DNA of 64,000 bases from Notospermus geniculatus. Lineage: Eukaryota > Nemertea > Pilidiophora > Heteronemertea > Lineidae. The notes under the pieces are model-generated. The model did not search any database and had not been told where the DNA came from. It was given only the letters and a program-made list of their open reading frames with translations. The DNA is taken from positions 341,851 to 405,850 of the forward strand of contig NMRB01000062.1 in NCBI GenBank assembly GCA_002633025.1, in the 5' to 3' direction. This document shows, piece after piece, positions 45,183 through 56,075 of this stretch. Numbering within the stretch: position 1 is the first letter of the stretch; every line of letters begins with the position of its first letter. The translations under genes and the position numbers were made by a program.

Positions 45183-45641
45183 TAGCAGTGGTTACACTAT
45201 ATAAATCCCCGTGCTTTCCCCGGGGATTTTGCGGTTACACCTAAAATCGCCGTGTCTAAATAGACCTGTGTCTGAAATCCCCGTGCTTATTAGCCCCAGC
45301 GAGCTCGAAGGGGCAACGCCAGAGCTATTTTAGACACGGGGATTTTATGTAGTGTAACCGCAAGATCCCCGTGTTTCTTTGTAGTTCCACGCACCCCGAC
45401 AGACGGCGATGCAAATCGATGAGTCATGCGCATGCGTACAGGCCATTTCACGCCTCCAGTAGCCACTTGACGACGGAGTGAACATGCAGTGCCCATCGCC
45501 GGGATACGGAACTTATTACCAATCGCATTTTAGTAGAGTAACTGCTCGCCGTGTCAACGCTGTGTTTTTTTTGGTTCGGAAAAACCCCGTGTCTCAAAAA
45601 GCACGGAGATTTTGCATACATGTAGGTGTAATCAGGGCTTA
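45183..45641. mobile_element. TIR element with repeated acggggatttt words
   Basis: Ends tagcagtggttacac and gtgtaatcagggctta. The words ccccgtgctt and acacggggatttt occur several times in both orientations. Same superfamily as 58819-59164. Confidence 0.6.
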
Positions 45642-46182
45642 TGATTTTTGCCGACATCAAGTGCAGTAAGAACACGTTAGACCAGCCACCAACTCAGTGA
45701 TTAGGCAGAAAGAATCAAAAGTGACCTTAAGGTCTCCCGATACATATGCTTTCGTGAGCGACTCAGCGACTTTGTGGTTAGTACGGTTCGATGAATATAA
45801 CAACCCGCATATCGTCAAGTCTGCGGTTTCCTGGATTATAGGTTGTTCCTGAATTATTCAATGACATTTTGTTAACTTCACCGCATGCAGAAACCCTACA
45901 TGGATTCAAAAACGTAATGGGAAAAGAGGTTCCCCGAGGTTCAATAAATTTTTCAATAGCTTATAATCAGAAAGGGTCAGGAGCTGCCCTACGTGAGTTA
46001 TTTACATATGAATACTACTCATGCCATGTATTCTCAGAGGGTGACTTCACTAAAACTGCTCTCATTTGTACACCTTGCGAGATATTTCGAAAATTCTTTT
46101 TGCATCGGATACCTTTCATCAGCACAGAAGGCTGTACAGAGGGATTTTTGAAATAAATGATTTCCGCAAAGACATCACAAAT

Positions 46183-46760
46183 GAAATGGTCCATGGACCA
46201 TGTGCTCACCTGGGTGAACGTACCAGAAAAACAAATGACAAATGTTAAATTGAAATGTTCCAGGGTCATGTATCCTCATAATAGATGCACCTGATAAAAA
46301 TTTGGAGACAATCCAGTTACAGTTCAGGAGTTACTGGACTTTGAGCTTTGGTTTTGGCCACCTGGTGGCCAAGCGGAGAATCAAATCGGACCGAAAAGTG
46401 GTGTCATAGATCACCTGACATACGGGTATATATGTACCAATTCAGTTATGAAACGCACCACCAAATGACTAAATTTTGAACTTTGACCTCTGTGACCTTG
46501 AACAGTCGGTCAAATCAAAACCCCCTTACTTATGTCATGCATCCTTATCAGAAGCACCAATGATAAAAATTTGGAGAGGATCCAGTCATTTAGTTCATGA
46601 GTTATTGCACTTTTTGTGTTTTTGGTTTCCGCCCCTGGTGGCCAAGCTAAGGGTCAAATCGGACCGAAACTTGGTGTCATAGGTCATCTGACCTAGGGGT
46701 ATATATGTACCAAATTTCAGACCAATAGGTATGTATCAAAACTGAACGTACGAAAACGAA
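46183..46760 (+). repeat. 145-bp-period repeat family, copy with 5' end
   Basis: Starts gaaatggtccatggaccatg-tgctcacctgggtga; units with gccacctggtggccaagc at 46358 and 46632. Truncated before the 3' palindromic end. Confidence 0.75.
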
Positions 46761-47196
46761 AAATGAACCTATGATTAAGTTGAACATGTAACACTGAATG
46801 TGATTGGTCGCCCGCGCCTTATCGACCACAGCGCCGACTGACGGTGAACGTAACCATAATCATATGTTTTCGTCCGCTAGGTCCACCTTGTGATTGGTTA
46901 ACAGGAAGATAAAGCACAATCCCCTGTAGTGAATGAACAGTGTAGGGCGTAGACTGCCGGGTCTCGGTACGGTTCGCTTGAATAGAGTCCTTGTAATTGA
47001 CGTTATGTGTCGCCCGATATGGCCGATTAGCAATGGCCTTGAGGCTTGAAAACCCACGACACACACGACCCTATTATACAATCGACAAAGAAATACCAGG
47101 AATGTCCTCCAGCATGTCGCCTTAGGTAATGACATGGCAAGGGGTCAAAACCAACCTCGTGATGACCGCGTGATGTAAGATCATGTAATGGGGCCT

Positions 47197-47757
47197 NNNN
47201 NNNNNNNNNNNNNNNNNNNNNNNNNNNNNNNNNNNNNNNNNNNNNNNNNNNNNNNNNNNNNNNNNNNNNNNNNNNNNNNNNNNNNNNNNNNNNNNNNNNN
47301 NNNNNNNNNNNNNNNNNNNNNNNNNNNNNNNNNNNNNNNNNNNNNNNNNNNNNNNNNNNNNNNNNNNNNNNNNNNNNNNNNNNNNNNNNNNNNNNNNNNN
47401 NNNNNNNNNNNNNNNNNNNNNNNNNNNNNNNNNNNNNNNNNNNNNNNNNNNNNNNNNNNNNNNNNNNNNNNNNNNNNNNNNNNNNNNNNNNNNNNNNNNN
47501 NNNNNNNNNNNNNNNNNNNNNNNNNNNNNNNNNNNNNNNNNNNNNNNNNNNNNNNNNNNNNNNNNNNNNNNNNNNNNNNNNNNNNNNNNNNNNNNNNNNN
47601 NNNNNNNNNNNNNNNNNNNNNNNNNNNNNNNNNNNNNNNNNNNNNNNNNNNNNNNNNNNNNNNNNNNNNNNNNNNNNNNNNNNNNNNNNNNNNNNNNNNN
47701 NNNNNNNNNNNNNNNNNNNNNNNNNNNNNNNNNNNNNNNNNNNNNNNNNNNNNNNNN
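47197..47757. other. Assembly gap (561 N)
   Basis: Unsequenced bases. Confidence 1.
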
Positions 47758-47760
47758 TGG

Positions 47761-48027
47761 TAAAGTGTTTTTCACATTGAACTGGCCAAAGGTACTTAGT
47801 TGAACTCGGGAATGTGACCAGATCACATTTACCAAGAGGTAGTGGTGTTGCACAACACTGACCTGAAAACAGATTATAGCTCTTTCATGGTGTCAGCCAA
47901 AGCTGGTCAGTCATGACACTGGCTGCCGAGGGTTGTGTAACATTATTATTTGTGATCATGCCATTACACTTTAGTGACAAGAGGTCAGTCAAGTACCTTT
48001 GGCCAGTTCAACGTGAAAAACACTTTA
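47761..48027. mobile_element. Foldback MITE beside the gap
   Basis: taaagtgtttttcac-attgaactggccaaaggtac is matched by the inverted gtacctttggccagttcaac-gtgaaaaacacttta. Confidence 0.75.
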
Positions 48028-48229
48028 TACCTGGCCAAGAGGCGGAGTTTTTAGCGGTTTCAATAGTTGTTGCGCAACAGAGCTCATTCATCCACACCGA
48101 CGGTCATTGGAATCGCGGGCGGATCTATCAATGAAAGTGGGTGGGGTTACCATTCAAAACCGAACGAAAACGGGACGTACACATAACCCACGTGACTGGG
48201 GATGGCCAGTCATAAATGTAGTACCAAAT

Positions 48230-48668
48230 GTTCATGGCCGAAAACTCGACCTTTATAAGTTTAGTTTTGATACATACCTATTAACACCTACGGTTACGAA
48301 ACGTGCCACTTAAAGGCAAAATTTTGAACTTTGACCTCTGTGACCTTGAAAACTAGGTCAAATAAAAAACCCGTTATGTATGTAATGTACCCTCATTAGA
48401 TACACCAGTCCTATGATAAAAATTTGAAGGTGATCCAGTAATTAGTTCAGGAGTTATTGCACTTTTTGTGTTTTGGTTTCTGCCACCTGGTGGCCAAGCC
48501 AAGAATCGAATCGGACCGAAACTTGGTGTCATAGGTCATCTGACCTAGGGGTATGTACCAAGTTTCAGATCAATAGCTCCAGCGGTTCCGAAACGTGCCC
48601 TGCTAATGGACGATGACGACGACGGATGCTGACCCACGACAAGAGCTCACCCCAGGTGAGCTAAAAAT
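48230..48668 (+). repeat. 145-bp-period repeat family, copy with 3' end
   Basis: Contains tttgacctctgtgaccttg, gccacctggtggccaagcc and ends gagctcaccccaggtgagct, a terminal palindrome. Confidence 0.75.
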
Positions 48669-48848
48669 CATTTTTGAACCATTTCAAATTTGGGGCGACT
48701 AATTAGCCAATTAAAGCTAGCAGGGGATGAATTTTGAGCAATCCCTCTGTGCAGCTATCGCAGCAACGTTGATACACCATGTGACCAAAAGTTGGCCTCT
48801 CAGACATAGGCCCTAATAGCATGCAAATGGCGTCAGTTCTAGTGAAAT

Positions 48849-49903
48849 GAAATGGTCCATGGACCATGTGCTCACCGGGTTGGACATAATAGTCTAATGA
48901 CAGAGGGAGGTACATATCAGTGTTATGAGCAATCCCGGTCAAGTCACTCCCAGGTAGGACTTTGATGATTTTTGGGTTATGCCACCTGGCGCCAAATTGT
49001 ATGTTTGATCGGGCCGGAACTTCACATGCACATAAAGGCCATCTGCAGGGGACCGCATAGCACATTGGAGTGCTTTGGGTCAAGTCGTTCCTGAGTTACA
49101 GCACTTTGATGATTTTCGGGTTACACCACCTGGCGGCCATATTGGATGACCGATCGGGCCGAAACTTCACATGGTCATAAAGGTCATCTGCAGGGGCCCA
49201 CATAGCACATTGAAGCGCTTTGGGTTAAGGCGTTCCTGAGATACAGCACTTTGAAGATTTTTGGGTTACGCCACCTGGTGGCCATGTTTGAGTTCAAATC
49301 AGGCTGACATTTGACGTGCATGTAAAGGTCATCGAGATGGAGGTAAATATCAAATTTGAGCCCTCTGCGTCAAGCCGTTCCTGAGTAGCAGCACTTACTT
49401 GATTTTCAGGTTACGCCACCTGGCGGCCATACTGGATGTCCAATCAGGCCAAAACTTGGTATTTTTAAAGGCACCCCTCCAATGCATGTTTATGCAAAAT
49501 ATGAAGTCGCTCGGTGAAATAATAACAAACTGTGAGAGGTCACTTTTGTCGAACTTTGACCTCTGTGACCTTGAAAAGTAGGTCAAATCAAAAACTCGTT
49601 ACATAATGTCATGTATCCTCATTAGATACACCTATGATAAAAATTTGGAGATGATCCAGTCATTAATTCAGGAGTTATTGCACTTTTTGAGTTTTTGGTT
49701 TTGGCCACCTGGTGGCCAAGCCAACAATCGAATCAGACCGAAACTTGGTGTTATGGGTCATCTTACCTAGGGCTATGTATGTACCAAGTTTCAGATCCAT
49801 GGCCCCAGCGGTTACGAAACGTGCCCTGCTAACGGAACACGACGACGACGCCGGACGACGGACGCTTCACCATCGTAATAGCTCACCCCGGTGAGCTAAA
49901 AAT
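48849..49903 (+). repeat. 145-bp-period repeat family, full copy
   Basis: 5' end gaaatggtccatggaccatg, 3' end gctcaccccggtgagct. The word ccacctgg starts at 48982, 49126, 49271, 49416 and 49705, giving spacings of 144, 145, 145 and 2 x 144.5 bp. Units share gggccgaaactt and cctgag-ta-cagcacttt. No open frame crosses units. Confidence 0.85.
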
Positions 49904-50084
49904 ATAGGGCAGTAATTAACCTTCGTTAATTAGTGTACCGGGGTGTGTACTTAATATCATGTTGATTTTTACATGAACTGAGAGGTAAGAGATAGATTCA
50001 TCATAGAAAGGCAAGAATAGCACAATATTTCCCGATGCCCTCCATTTATGCTGTATTGATTTCCAGCATCCCAAAATATTCGCA

Positions 50085-50416
50085 TATACTGTAGAATCGG
50101 ACTTGTAACATCACTTCAGGTATTAGAACGTCCCGCCCACTTATGTGAGCTGGGGGTGGTTATTCTGTTGAATATGCGTCTTTTATCCAGTCACTGTTTA
50201 CGATTATGCATAGTGGCATTGACTAGGCCTCGGATAGAAGGGCGTGATGTTGCCCAATCGATCACCCCAGGTCGATCACTTTTCATAAAAAGAATTGTTG
50301 GGCCAATACGAACGCAGCTTGTATTACAGACTGTTAATGTACACCCATGTCACCAAAATAGTAATGAAGTGGGCTAGTCTACCAAAGTGATGTTACAAGT
50401 CCGATTTTACAGTATA
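50085..50416. mobile_element. TIR element
   Basis: Ends tatactgtagaatcggacttg and caagtccgattttacagtata, then taacatcact inverted. No gene inside. Confidence 0.7.
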
Positions 50417-50577
50417 TCGGGAGACCTTAAAGGCCTTTTCCATTAAACAAAGGCCCTGATCCACTGTTTCGCAGACTGAACTATGGTCAATTTCATGCCT
50501 GCGACCGCCTCAGGCAGGAACTTTTTGCGATCGGATCAAACATGTTTGATTTTGCCAGAGCTCGTAATGGCCTATAC

Positions 50578-50717
50578 ACACGATCCAATTTTTCATCCAA
50601 TATTTTGGAAATTCAGATTCCGGGCCAATTAGGGCTTCAATGTATAAACCCGCATGTATGCCTTTATTGAGCATATTCAGAAAATTGGATGAAAAATTGG
50701 ATCGTGTGTATTGGCCA
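50578..50717. mobile_element. 140-bp foldback with TAA target duplication
   Basis: Arms of 34 bp: tggcctatacacacgatcca and tggatcgtgtgtattggcca, continuing through atttttcatccaat. TAA is duplicated at 50575-50577 and 50718-50720, as in PIF/Harbinger-type elements. Confidence 0.8.
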
Positions 50718-50859
50718 TAAGGACACCGTCGGTATGACGGAGCAAATTATCCAATTGAAACAGGTTATTTAATGACGTAAGGCGCCTTTTATAAGCGCGA
50801 ATTCCAAAGCCATAAACCATTTCCTACGATGAGAACACTTAGGTGAACGTTCATGTCGG

Positions 50860-50960
50860 GTGGAGAATGCAGGCGAGTGGTCAAAGGAGAAGATTGCCAA
50901 GCTTGTGGAACTTTACATACAGAGACACCCCACGTCTATGACGTCAGCAGCCCTGGGTAT
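50860..50960 (+). pseudogene. Possible MADF-domain start fragment
   Basis: WSKEKIAKLVELYIQRHP resembles the first helix of MADF/Myb-SANT-like DNA-binding domains, often found in Harbinger-type transposons. Only this helix is present and the frame then loses similarity. Confidence 0.3.
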
Positions 50961-51969
50961 GCAAGGAAGAACAAGAGGCCGTGTTATGCTCCACGCTCTC
51001 CCTGTTCCTGATCCAGGGACGCACCCAGACTCTTCTCCGTTTTCGTCCTCCCTCAGCCAGAAGGTACTCATCGTCTTCAGTTTCTGCCAGGACAGCGACT
51101 ACAGCTAATAGCGTTTCTGACTGCATCTTAAGTCTCGTCTTAACTCCGCTGGCGCAATGGATCTACGTTTGAACCTACAACACTTGGTCTCAGGCCGCCA
51201 CAGACTTAATCTTAACTTGATCGCAGGTGAATGTACGGCGGCCTGTGATCATGTCGGAGATCGTAAGCTCGCCTGCAGCGGCGACTTAGCCTATCTTAAC
51301 TGCGCCGGGACAGTGGATCCTAGGTTTTAGACCAGTTTCCTGATTTCTTCACCAAAAGCAATCCCCAAACCATTACATTCTTGGAGGCCGCCATGTTGTT
51401 GCAAGATTTTCTTACCACCTTCGAAAGAAATGACTGGCGAGTCGGTGGCACTGGTAGCCTTCTCGCATGAATGGCAAGGTTCCAGCAGTGCTAATGTAAA
51501 CGGTGCACATCGTTGGAAAACCGAGCGGGCCGGTGTAACGTTTTCCAGTGTAGCCATTTTCTCTGTGATTTCCATATGTTCATAACACATTGTCAAGTCG
51601 CCGCTTATTCCGTTAATCTAACTGTCATGTCACACTGGCACACGGGCCACACTGAAAAACGTTACATCGGAATCTGTCTGAGCACGGATCGCTACAAGTG
51701 TGCGCAGTGTAAACGGGGACAATAAAGTAGTAACAAATATAAACCTACCTGGTCGGACTTTTGATTTGGCCTGGAATAGATAAGATGAAAGAAATTAGAT
51801 GCGGGTTACAAAGATTGTGTAAGATGGCTGCTCATATGCAGCTCCAGAAAAAAATCATCAGCCTAAATCTGTTATTTCCACTCTTTATCTCTCTACATAA
51901 GTCCGCCAAATCTAACATTCTCCATTATTATATCCCACATTGTATTCCAGTACCGGTATACGTGTAAAT

Positions 51970-52092
51970 CTTGCGAATTTTCGACCCCAACCAGGGTCTT
52001 CCTCAGGCACTTTTCAGTTGGAGAGACCAGAAAAGTTGACTTCTTGATATTTAATTTATCATTTTGTGTGTAATTTTTGTGCTTTCTCGTTC
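51970..52092 (-). repeat. Repeat end with cctgaggaagaccc hairpin
   Basis: Minus strand: gaccctggttggggtc hairpin followed by gaaaattcg. 40139-40240 has the related gaccccggttggggtcgaaa and the same downstream words (gacttcttg, tttgtgcttt). Confidence 0.5.
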
Positions 52093-52252
52093 TTTGGATA
52101 TCCTGGATCCAGTATACGTGTACTAACGTATTGGCAGGGCAGCCGATTGTTGCCACCAATATTGGTGAGGTTTCGCAAGCGCGCGGTAAGCCCTATGATG
52201 GCATTTATATTTGGGTGTACCCACACAATAGATAAATGTCATCGTAGGGCCT

Positions 52253-52339
52253 AAAGGCCCGGTCACACTTGTGCGTATATCAAGTCCTTATGGGTTCCTT
52301 ATTAAAAAATTTCAATACGCAGCGGTACGCTGAAAATTT
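52253..52339 (+). repeat. Left end of the FN2-exon MITE, cut at an N
   Basis: aaggcccggtcacacttgtg and the following 70 bp are identical to 52477 onward and 54892 onward. It stops at the N at 52340. Confidence 0.75.
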
Positions 52340-52340
52340 N

Positions 52341-52905
52341 CTTAGCGACCGACAGAAAGATACGTGATATAATGTAATCACTCTTTATTTTCTTAAAGGT
52401 AACTGCGTTTTCCCGTTCACCTACCAAGGCGTTGAGTACAAAAACAAGTGTGTCCCTGGAAACAAGCCATGGTGTAAAGGCCCGGTCACACTTGTGCGTA
52501 TATCAAGTCCTTATGGGTTCCTTATTAAAAAATTTCAATACGCAGCGGTACGCTGAAAATTTCGAAATTTTTCGATTACTTTGATTCATGTGCGACGCAC
52601 ATCTGGCGTGAAAGTAACGAATTCAGCGCACCCACTGAGTATGAGGTGCGTGCGATTTGCGGGTGCAGTGCGAAACACTACCCCGTACCCGGGATGTACG
52701 GCAAGTACGCTACCCGTGCGCTACCTGTGTGTTTCTCGTACGTTACAAATAAATAAAATGCGCTGCGTGTCCTGCAGTGCGAAAATTCGTCAATACGTTG
52801 GCATTCGCTAGTTCGTGCAGCGTGCGTTGTATCTGCGCTGCAAGTATGCTGTGTATACGTCCAATATACGTGGCTTATTCGCTGAGAGGTAAGCGTGACG
52901 AGCTC
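52341..52905 (+). repeat. Segment duplicated at 54758-55315
   Basis: About 560 bp nearly identical to 54758-55315, including the first half of the terminal FN2 exon (52399-52475) and the start of the MITE inserted in it. Differences are a few substitutions and a 3-base indel. Its left edge is the N at 52340. Confidence 0.85.
52399..52475 (+). pseudogene. Duplicated partial FN2 exon
   Basis: Acceptor ttattttcttaaag then GNCVFPFTYQGVEYKNKCVP and NKPWC. The rest of the domain is missing because the MITE follows and the copy ends inside it. Confidence 0.75.
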
Positions 52906-53851
52906 TGTACGATCTTGGAGGAAGTCAGTATAATTCCTCCAAGGTACGATCAAGCTCGCAGCGATTGTGGACGATCCGTATTCAAAAAGGGTATTTAAGA
53001 CTTAGACGCGTGTAACTTCGTCAAATGTATGGTGGAAGTGTGTGCATTTAGTGAAGATACACGGGTCTAAGTCTGTTTCCCAGTGTGTTCCAAACAATGG
53101 GAGTCACACCGAAAAATAGCCACACTGAAAAACATTACACCCGGACAAAGTGGCTCGACCTCGATGGTTTGACAATACATGGCATGTTGATTATCCGTCC
53201 CGCTTACCGCAAGAGCTGCGGCGACTGGTACCCGGTCTATAAATACTTGTATAAAATATATAGACCGGTACTGCCTGCGAGTTTCATGGCGTTGATTCGT
53301 CCAAATCGAAAACCAACGACTCGCCACAATCGGTTGGAAAATCAGCCGTCATTCGCTATGGCACTTTTTAAGGCTTTTGCATGCATTGGTTTCAAGGACC
53401 CATACTCAGTCTTTCGTCTGGCATTGATTATCGCTAAGGCACGCTTTGTAGCAAGCGAAAAGCGATATTATTCTCTGCAATGTTGATATTTACCAGCCGC
53501 CGCCATGATTCCTCGTTGCAACTGGTATCCGATCCTTTATCATGGTGGTTGTGCGTGTTCTAAGTACAGTCATGACTATATACTAGTCTTACTTTGGGCA
53601 CTTCCGGCGGCAGCCAGATTCCTGCCGTCCTCAGTAGCCAGGACCGATCCTTTGCGACAGCCAGCCCGCCAGCGCCACTAGCGGAGGATCGGGTACCAAT
53701 CTAGAGCTGCCACGGAATCCGCTGTCGTGAAAACGGGCATTACGACAACTCTGAACTGACTCGCCTGCGAATAACTAGACAACAGGCAGTGACAGGGAAC
53801 CCGTCTTGGGTAGGGTAGGCATTCTGCTACATCTGCCTTCATATGTTTCAG

Positions 53852-53902
53852 AATGCAAAGATGGAGCGACATGGTTTGCCCCGACCAAAACATGCTACAA
53901 AC
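53852..53902 (+). CDS. FN2 gene A: cysteine mini-exon
   Basis: A 51-base exon between a good acceptor (catatgtttcag) and donor (gtaagt), phase 1 at both ends. It encodes CKDGATWFAPTKTCYK. The spacing C-K-x-G-x2-W...C-Y-[KR] matches the mini-exon of gene B (58775-58807), as do the first 7 bases aatgcaa. I do not know this module from a named family. No signal-peptide exon for gene A was found upstream; it may lie in the disturbed stretch 52.3-53.8 kb or be lost. Confidence 0.6.
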
Positions 53903-54097
53903 GTAAGTGTCATTGTCCATCTTAGTAGCAGTCTGTAATGTCCATTGACCTCTGACCCTAATCTACATATTACAATGGCGGCCGGAAGTTAAGCCTACTT
54001 ATGGCTTTAAGCCAGCTTCATCGTAATCCAAGAGCACCTTAAGCGTCGGAAACGACAAATTCATGAATTTCTAAACCATTTCCTTGTTTTAAACCAG

Positions 54098-54250
54098 GCC
54101 AGACGATCAGGACAACCGGGGGCAATGGAGGCGGGGCTAACTGCGTCATACCATTCAAATATAAGGGAAAATGGGAGATGGCGTGTCTTGATGGTTGGTG
54201 CGCAACAACCGATGATTATGATAAAGACGGAAAATGGGGTTACTGTGTTG
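54098..54250 (+). CDS. FN2 gene A: first fibronectin type II domain exon
   Basis: A 153-base exon, acceptor cttgttttaaaccag, donor gtaagt, phase 1-1 as usual for FN2 exons. It encodes a Gly/Asn-rich lead (TTGGNGGGANC), then CVIPFKYKGKWEMACLDGWC and TTDDYDKDGKWGYC, with the four conserved cysteines and the aromatic residues of the FN2 fold. FN2 domains are secreted, disulfide-bonded ligand-binding modules (collagen/gelatin, phospholipid headgroups). Very close to the gene B domain at 60944-61108. Confidence 0.85.
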
Positions 54251-54307
54251 GTAAGTGATCGGATTTCTTACTAACGTCCTCGTTTGCAAGACGATTTCGA
54301 CTTTATA

Positions 54308-54508
54308 AGAACACGGGATACGAATCTCTTACCGGTAATTTGACTGCCGACGTAGAGGGAACCACCTAGCGGCAGCAATACGAACTGCAAAAATTCATTA
54401 CAATATGTACAGTACATGTACGTACATGTAGTAAATAGGGTCCATTCGCCGACAACGTTTATTCCCTTGGGCTGTCGAGAAAAAGTGCCAATACCGTGGT
54501 CCTTTAAA
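54308..54508. repeat. TTAA MITE copy in the FN2 gene A intron
   Basis: Direct relative of 60574-60777 (ctgccgacgtagagggaacc, ggctgtcgagaaaaagtgcc, aataccgtggtccttta). The left end is degraded. Confidence 0.6.
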
Positions 54509-54891
54509 GGCTCCTATAGGCAGCTACAAGTAGCTATTTCTCATATCAGTTCGGTCACTTCATCACAGGTGGCGCTAGCAACTGACAACCTACGGATTTT
54601 TGGCTCAAATGTTGATGTTTAGTGTATTTTACTTGTAATACATGTCAGAGTTAGATTCTCATGTCAGCAACCGACCGGTGTAATTAAATGAGCACATCAA
54701 AATGCCCATGAGGAGGCTGCCTGTACGGTCCCTTTAAAAATCAATCGTACAAAACCTTAGCGACCGACAGAAAGATACGTGATATAATGTAATCACTCTT
54801 TATTTTCTTAAAGGTAACTGCGTTTTCCCGTTCACCTACCAAGGCGTTGAGTACAAAAACAAGTGTGTCCCTGGAAACAAGCCATGGTGTA

Positions 54892-55845
54892 AAGGCCCGG
54901 TCACACTTGTGCGTATATCAAGTCCTTATGGGTTCCTTATTAAAAAATTTCAATACGCAGCGGTACGCTGAAAATTTCGAAATTTTTCGATTACTTTGAT
55001 TCATGTGCGACGCACATCTGGCGTGAAAGTAACGAATTCAGCGCACCCACTGAGTATGAGGTGCGTGCGATTTGCGGGTGCAGTGCGAAACACTACCCCG
55101 TACCCGGGATGTACGGCAAGTACGCTATCTGTGCGCTACCTGTGTGTTTCTCGTACGTTACAAATAAATAAAATGCGCTGCGTGTCCTGCAGTGCGAAAA
55201 TTCGTCAATACGTTGGCATTCGCTATGAGTTCGTGCAGCGTGCGTTGTATCTGCGCTGCAAGTATGCTGTGTATACGTCCAATATACGTGGCTTATTCGC
55301 TGAGAGGTAAGCGTGACGGGTTAACGTACCGCGTACGAAGCGCTTATCTCCCACGAACACATGGCGTACTCGTACCGCGCTTCCGACCGATGCTAGACCG
55401 ATGCACTGCGTATTTATAACTTATGACCTGCGGAACAGCGTACGCAGCATAGTTTTGGGCATGCCCAAAACTATGCTGCGTACTGACCGCACAATGCGCA
55501 TGCTTCCGTACATAAAACTTACACAAACCGATTTAGATGCATATGAGGTCCGAATTGTGCGTACGAATGCGAATAAAATAAATTTAATGCGCAACTCATA
55601 AGGAATCTCGATACGCAGAAGTCTGGCTGTGACCGGGCGTTATCTTCCAAGCTCAACTTATGACCTGCGTAACCAAAATTTTCCGGCATACTGGGCCACA
55701 CTGTGCGCATGCCTGCGTACATAAAACTTACACAAGACGATTGAGATGCATATGTGGTGCATATTGTGCGTATGATTGCGTATGAAAAAAATGTCAATGC
55801 GCAACCCATAAGGAATTAGGATACGCAGAAGTGTGACAGGGCCTT
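54892..55845. mobile_element. Foldback/TIR element inserted in an FN2 exon
   Basis: Ends aaggcccggtcacactt and aagtgtgacagggcctt. The flanks are TAA/TTA, consistent with a 3-bp TWA (Harbinger-type) or TA target. A second internal right-end-like block lies at 55596-55640 (gatacgcagaagtctggctg). It also contains a 44-bp perfect palindrome at 55440-55483. Confidence 0.8.
55440..55483. repeat. 44-bp perfect palindrome
   Basis: gtacgcagcatagttttggg then ca|tg and the exact reverse complement, with no loop. Confidence 0.9.
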
Positions 55846-56001
55846 TACACTGACAAGGACCAAAAGAACTGGGAATATTGCTGAGTGATTTCAACCCCGA
55901 ATCTTATGATGTATAGAGTAGTTATTGCACAATAAAGCATCGCACTAGCAGATAAATACTTTCTTCCTTTTTTGCAACAGCGGCTTCATAAGGAAGTACA
56001 G

Positions 56002-56075
56002 AGACAGTGGCGTAGTGCACGTTACAACGGCGTCAATCACATTTGAGTTTGCGGGTTCGATTCCCGACCTGACTA
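56002..56075 (+). repeat. tRNA-like block
   Basis: A-box-like cagtggcgtagtgcacg and B-box gggttcgattcccg, 35 bases apart. The other arms are not tRNA-like. Confidence 0.5.

Larger units (their letters stand above)
54814..55884 (+). pseudogene. FN2 gene A: terminal FN2 exon split by a foldback transposon
   Basis: The exon starts after ttattttcttaaag (54813), phase 1, and encodes GNCVFPFTYQGVEYKNKCVP...PWC up to 54890. The transposon follows. The domain resumes at 55846 as YTDKDQKNWEYC and ends with TGA at 55882-55884. The two halves supply the four FN2 cysteines, and the frame is continuous if 54890 is joined to 55846. So the last exon encoded a second FN2 domain ending at its fourth cysteine, and the insertion broke it unless spliced out, for which no clear splice sites are seen. 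Confidence 0.7.

Noticed and set aside
47122-47853. 191- and 243-codon frames at 47.1-47.9 kb
   Set aside because: Translated N gap.
53085-53486. 133-codon plus ORF upstream of FN2 gene A as its N-terminal exon
   Set aside because: It has no signal peptide, the frame and phase do not lead to a donor, and it crosses a foldback (53226-53276).
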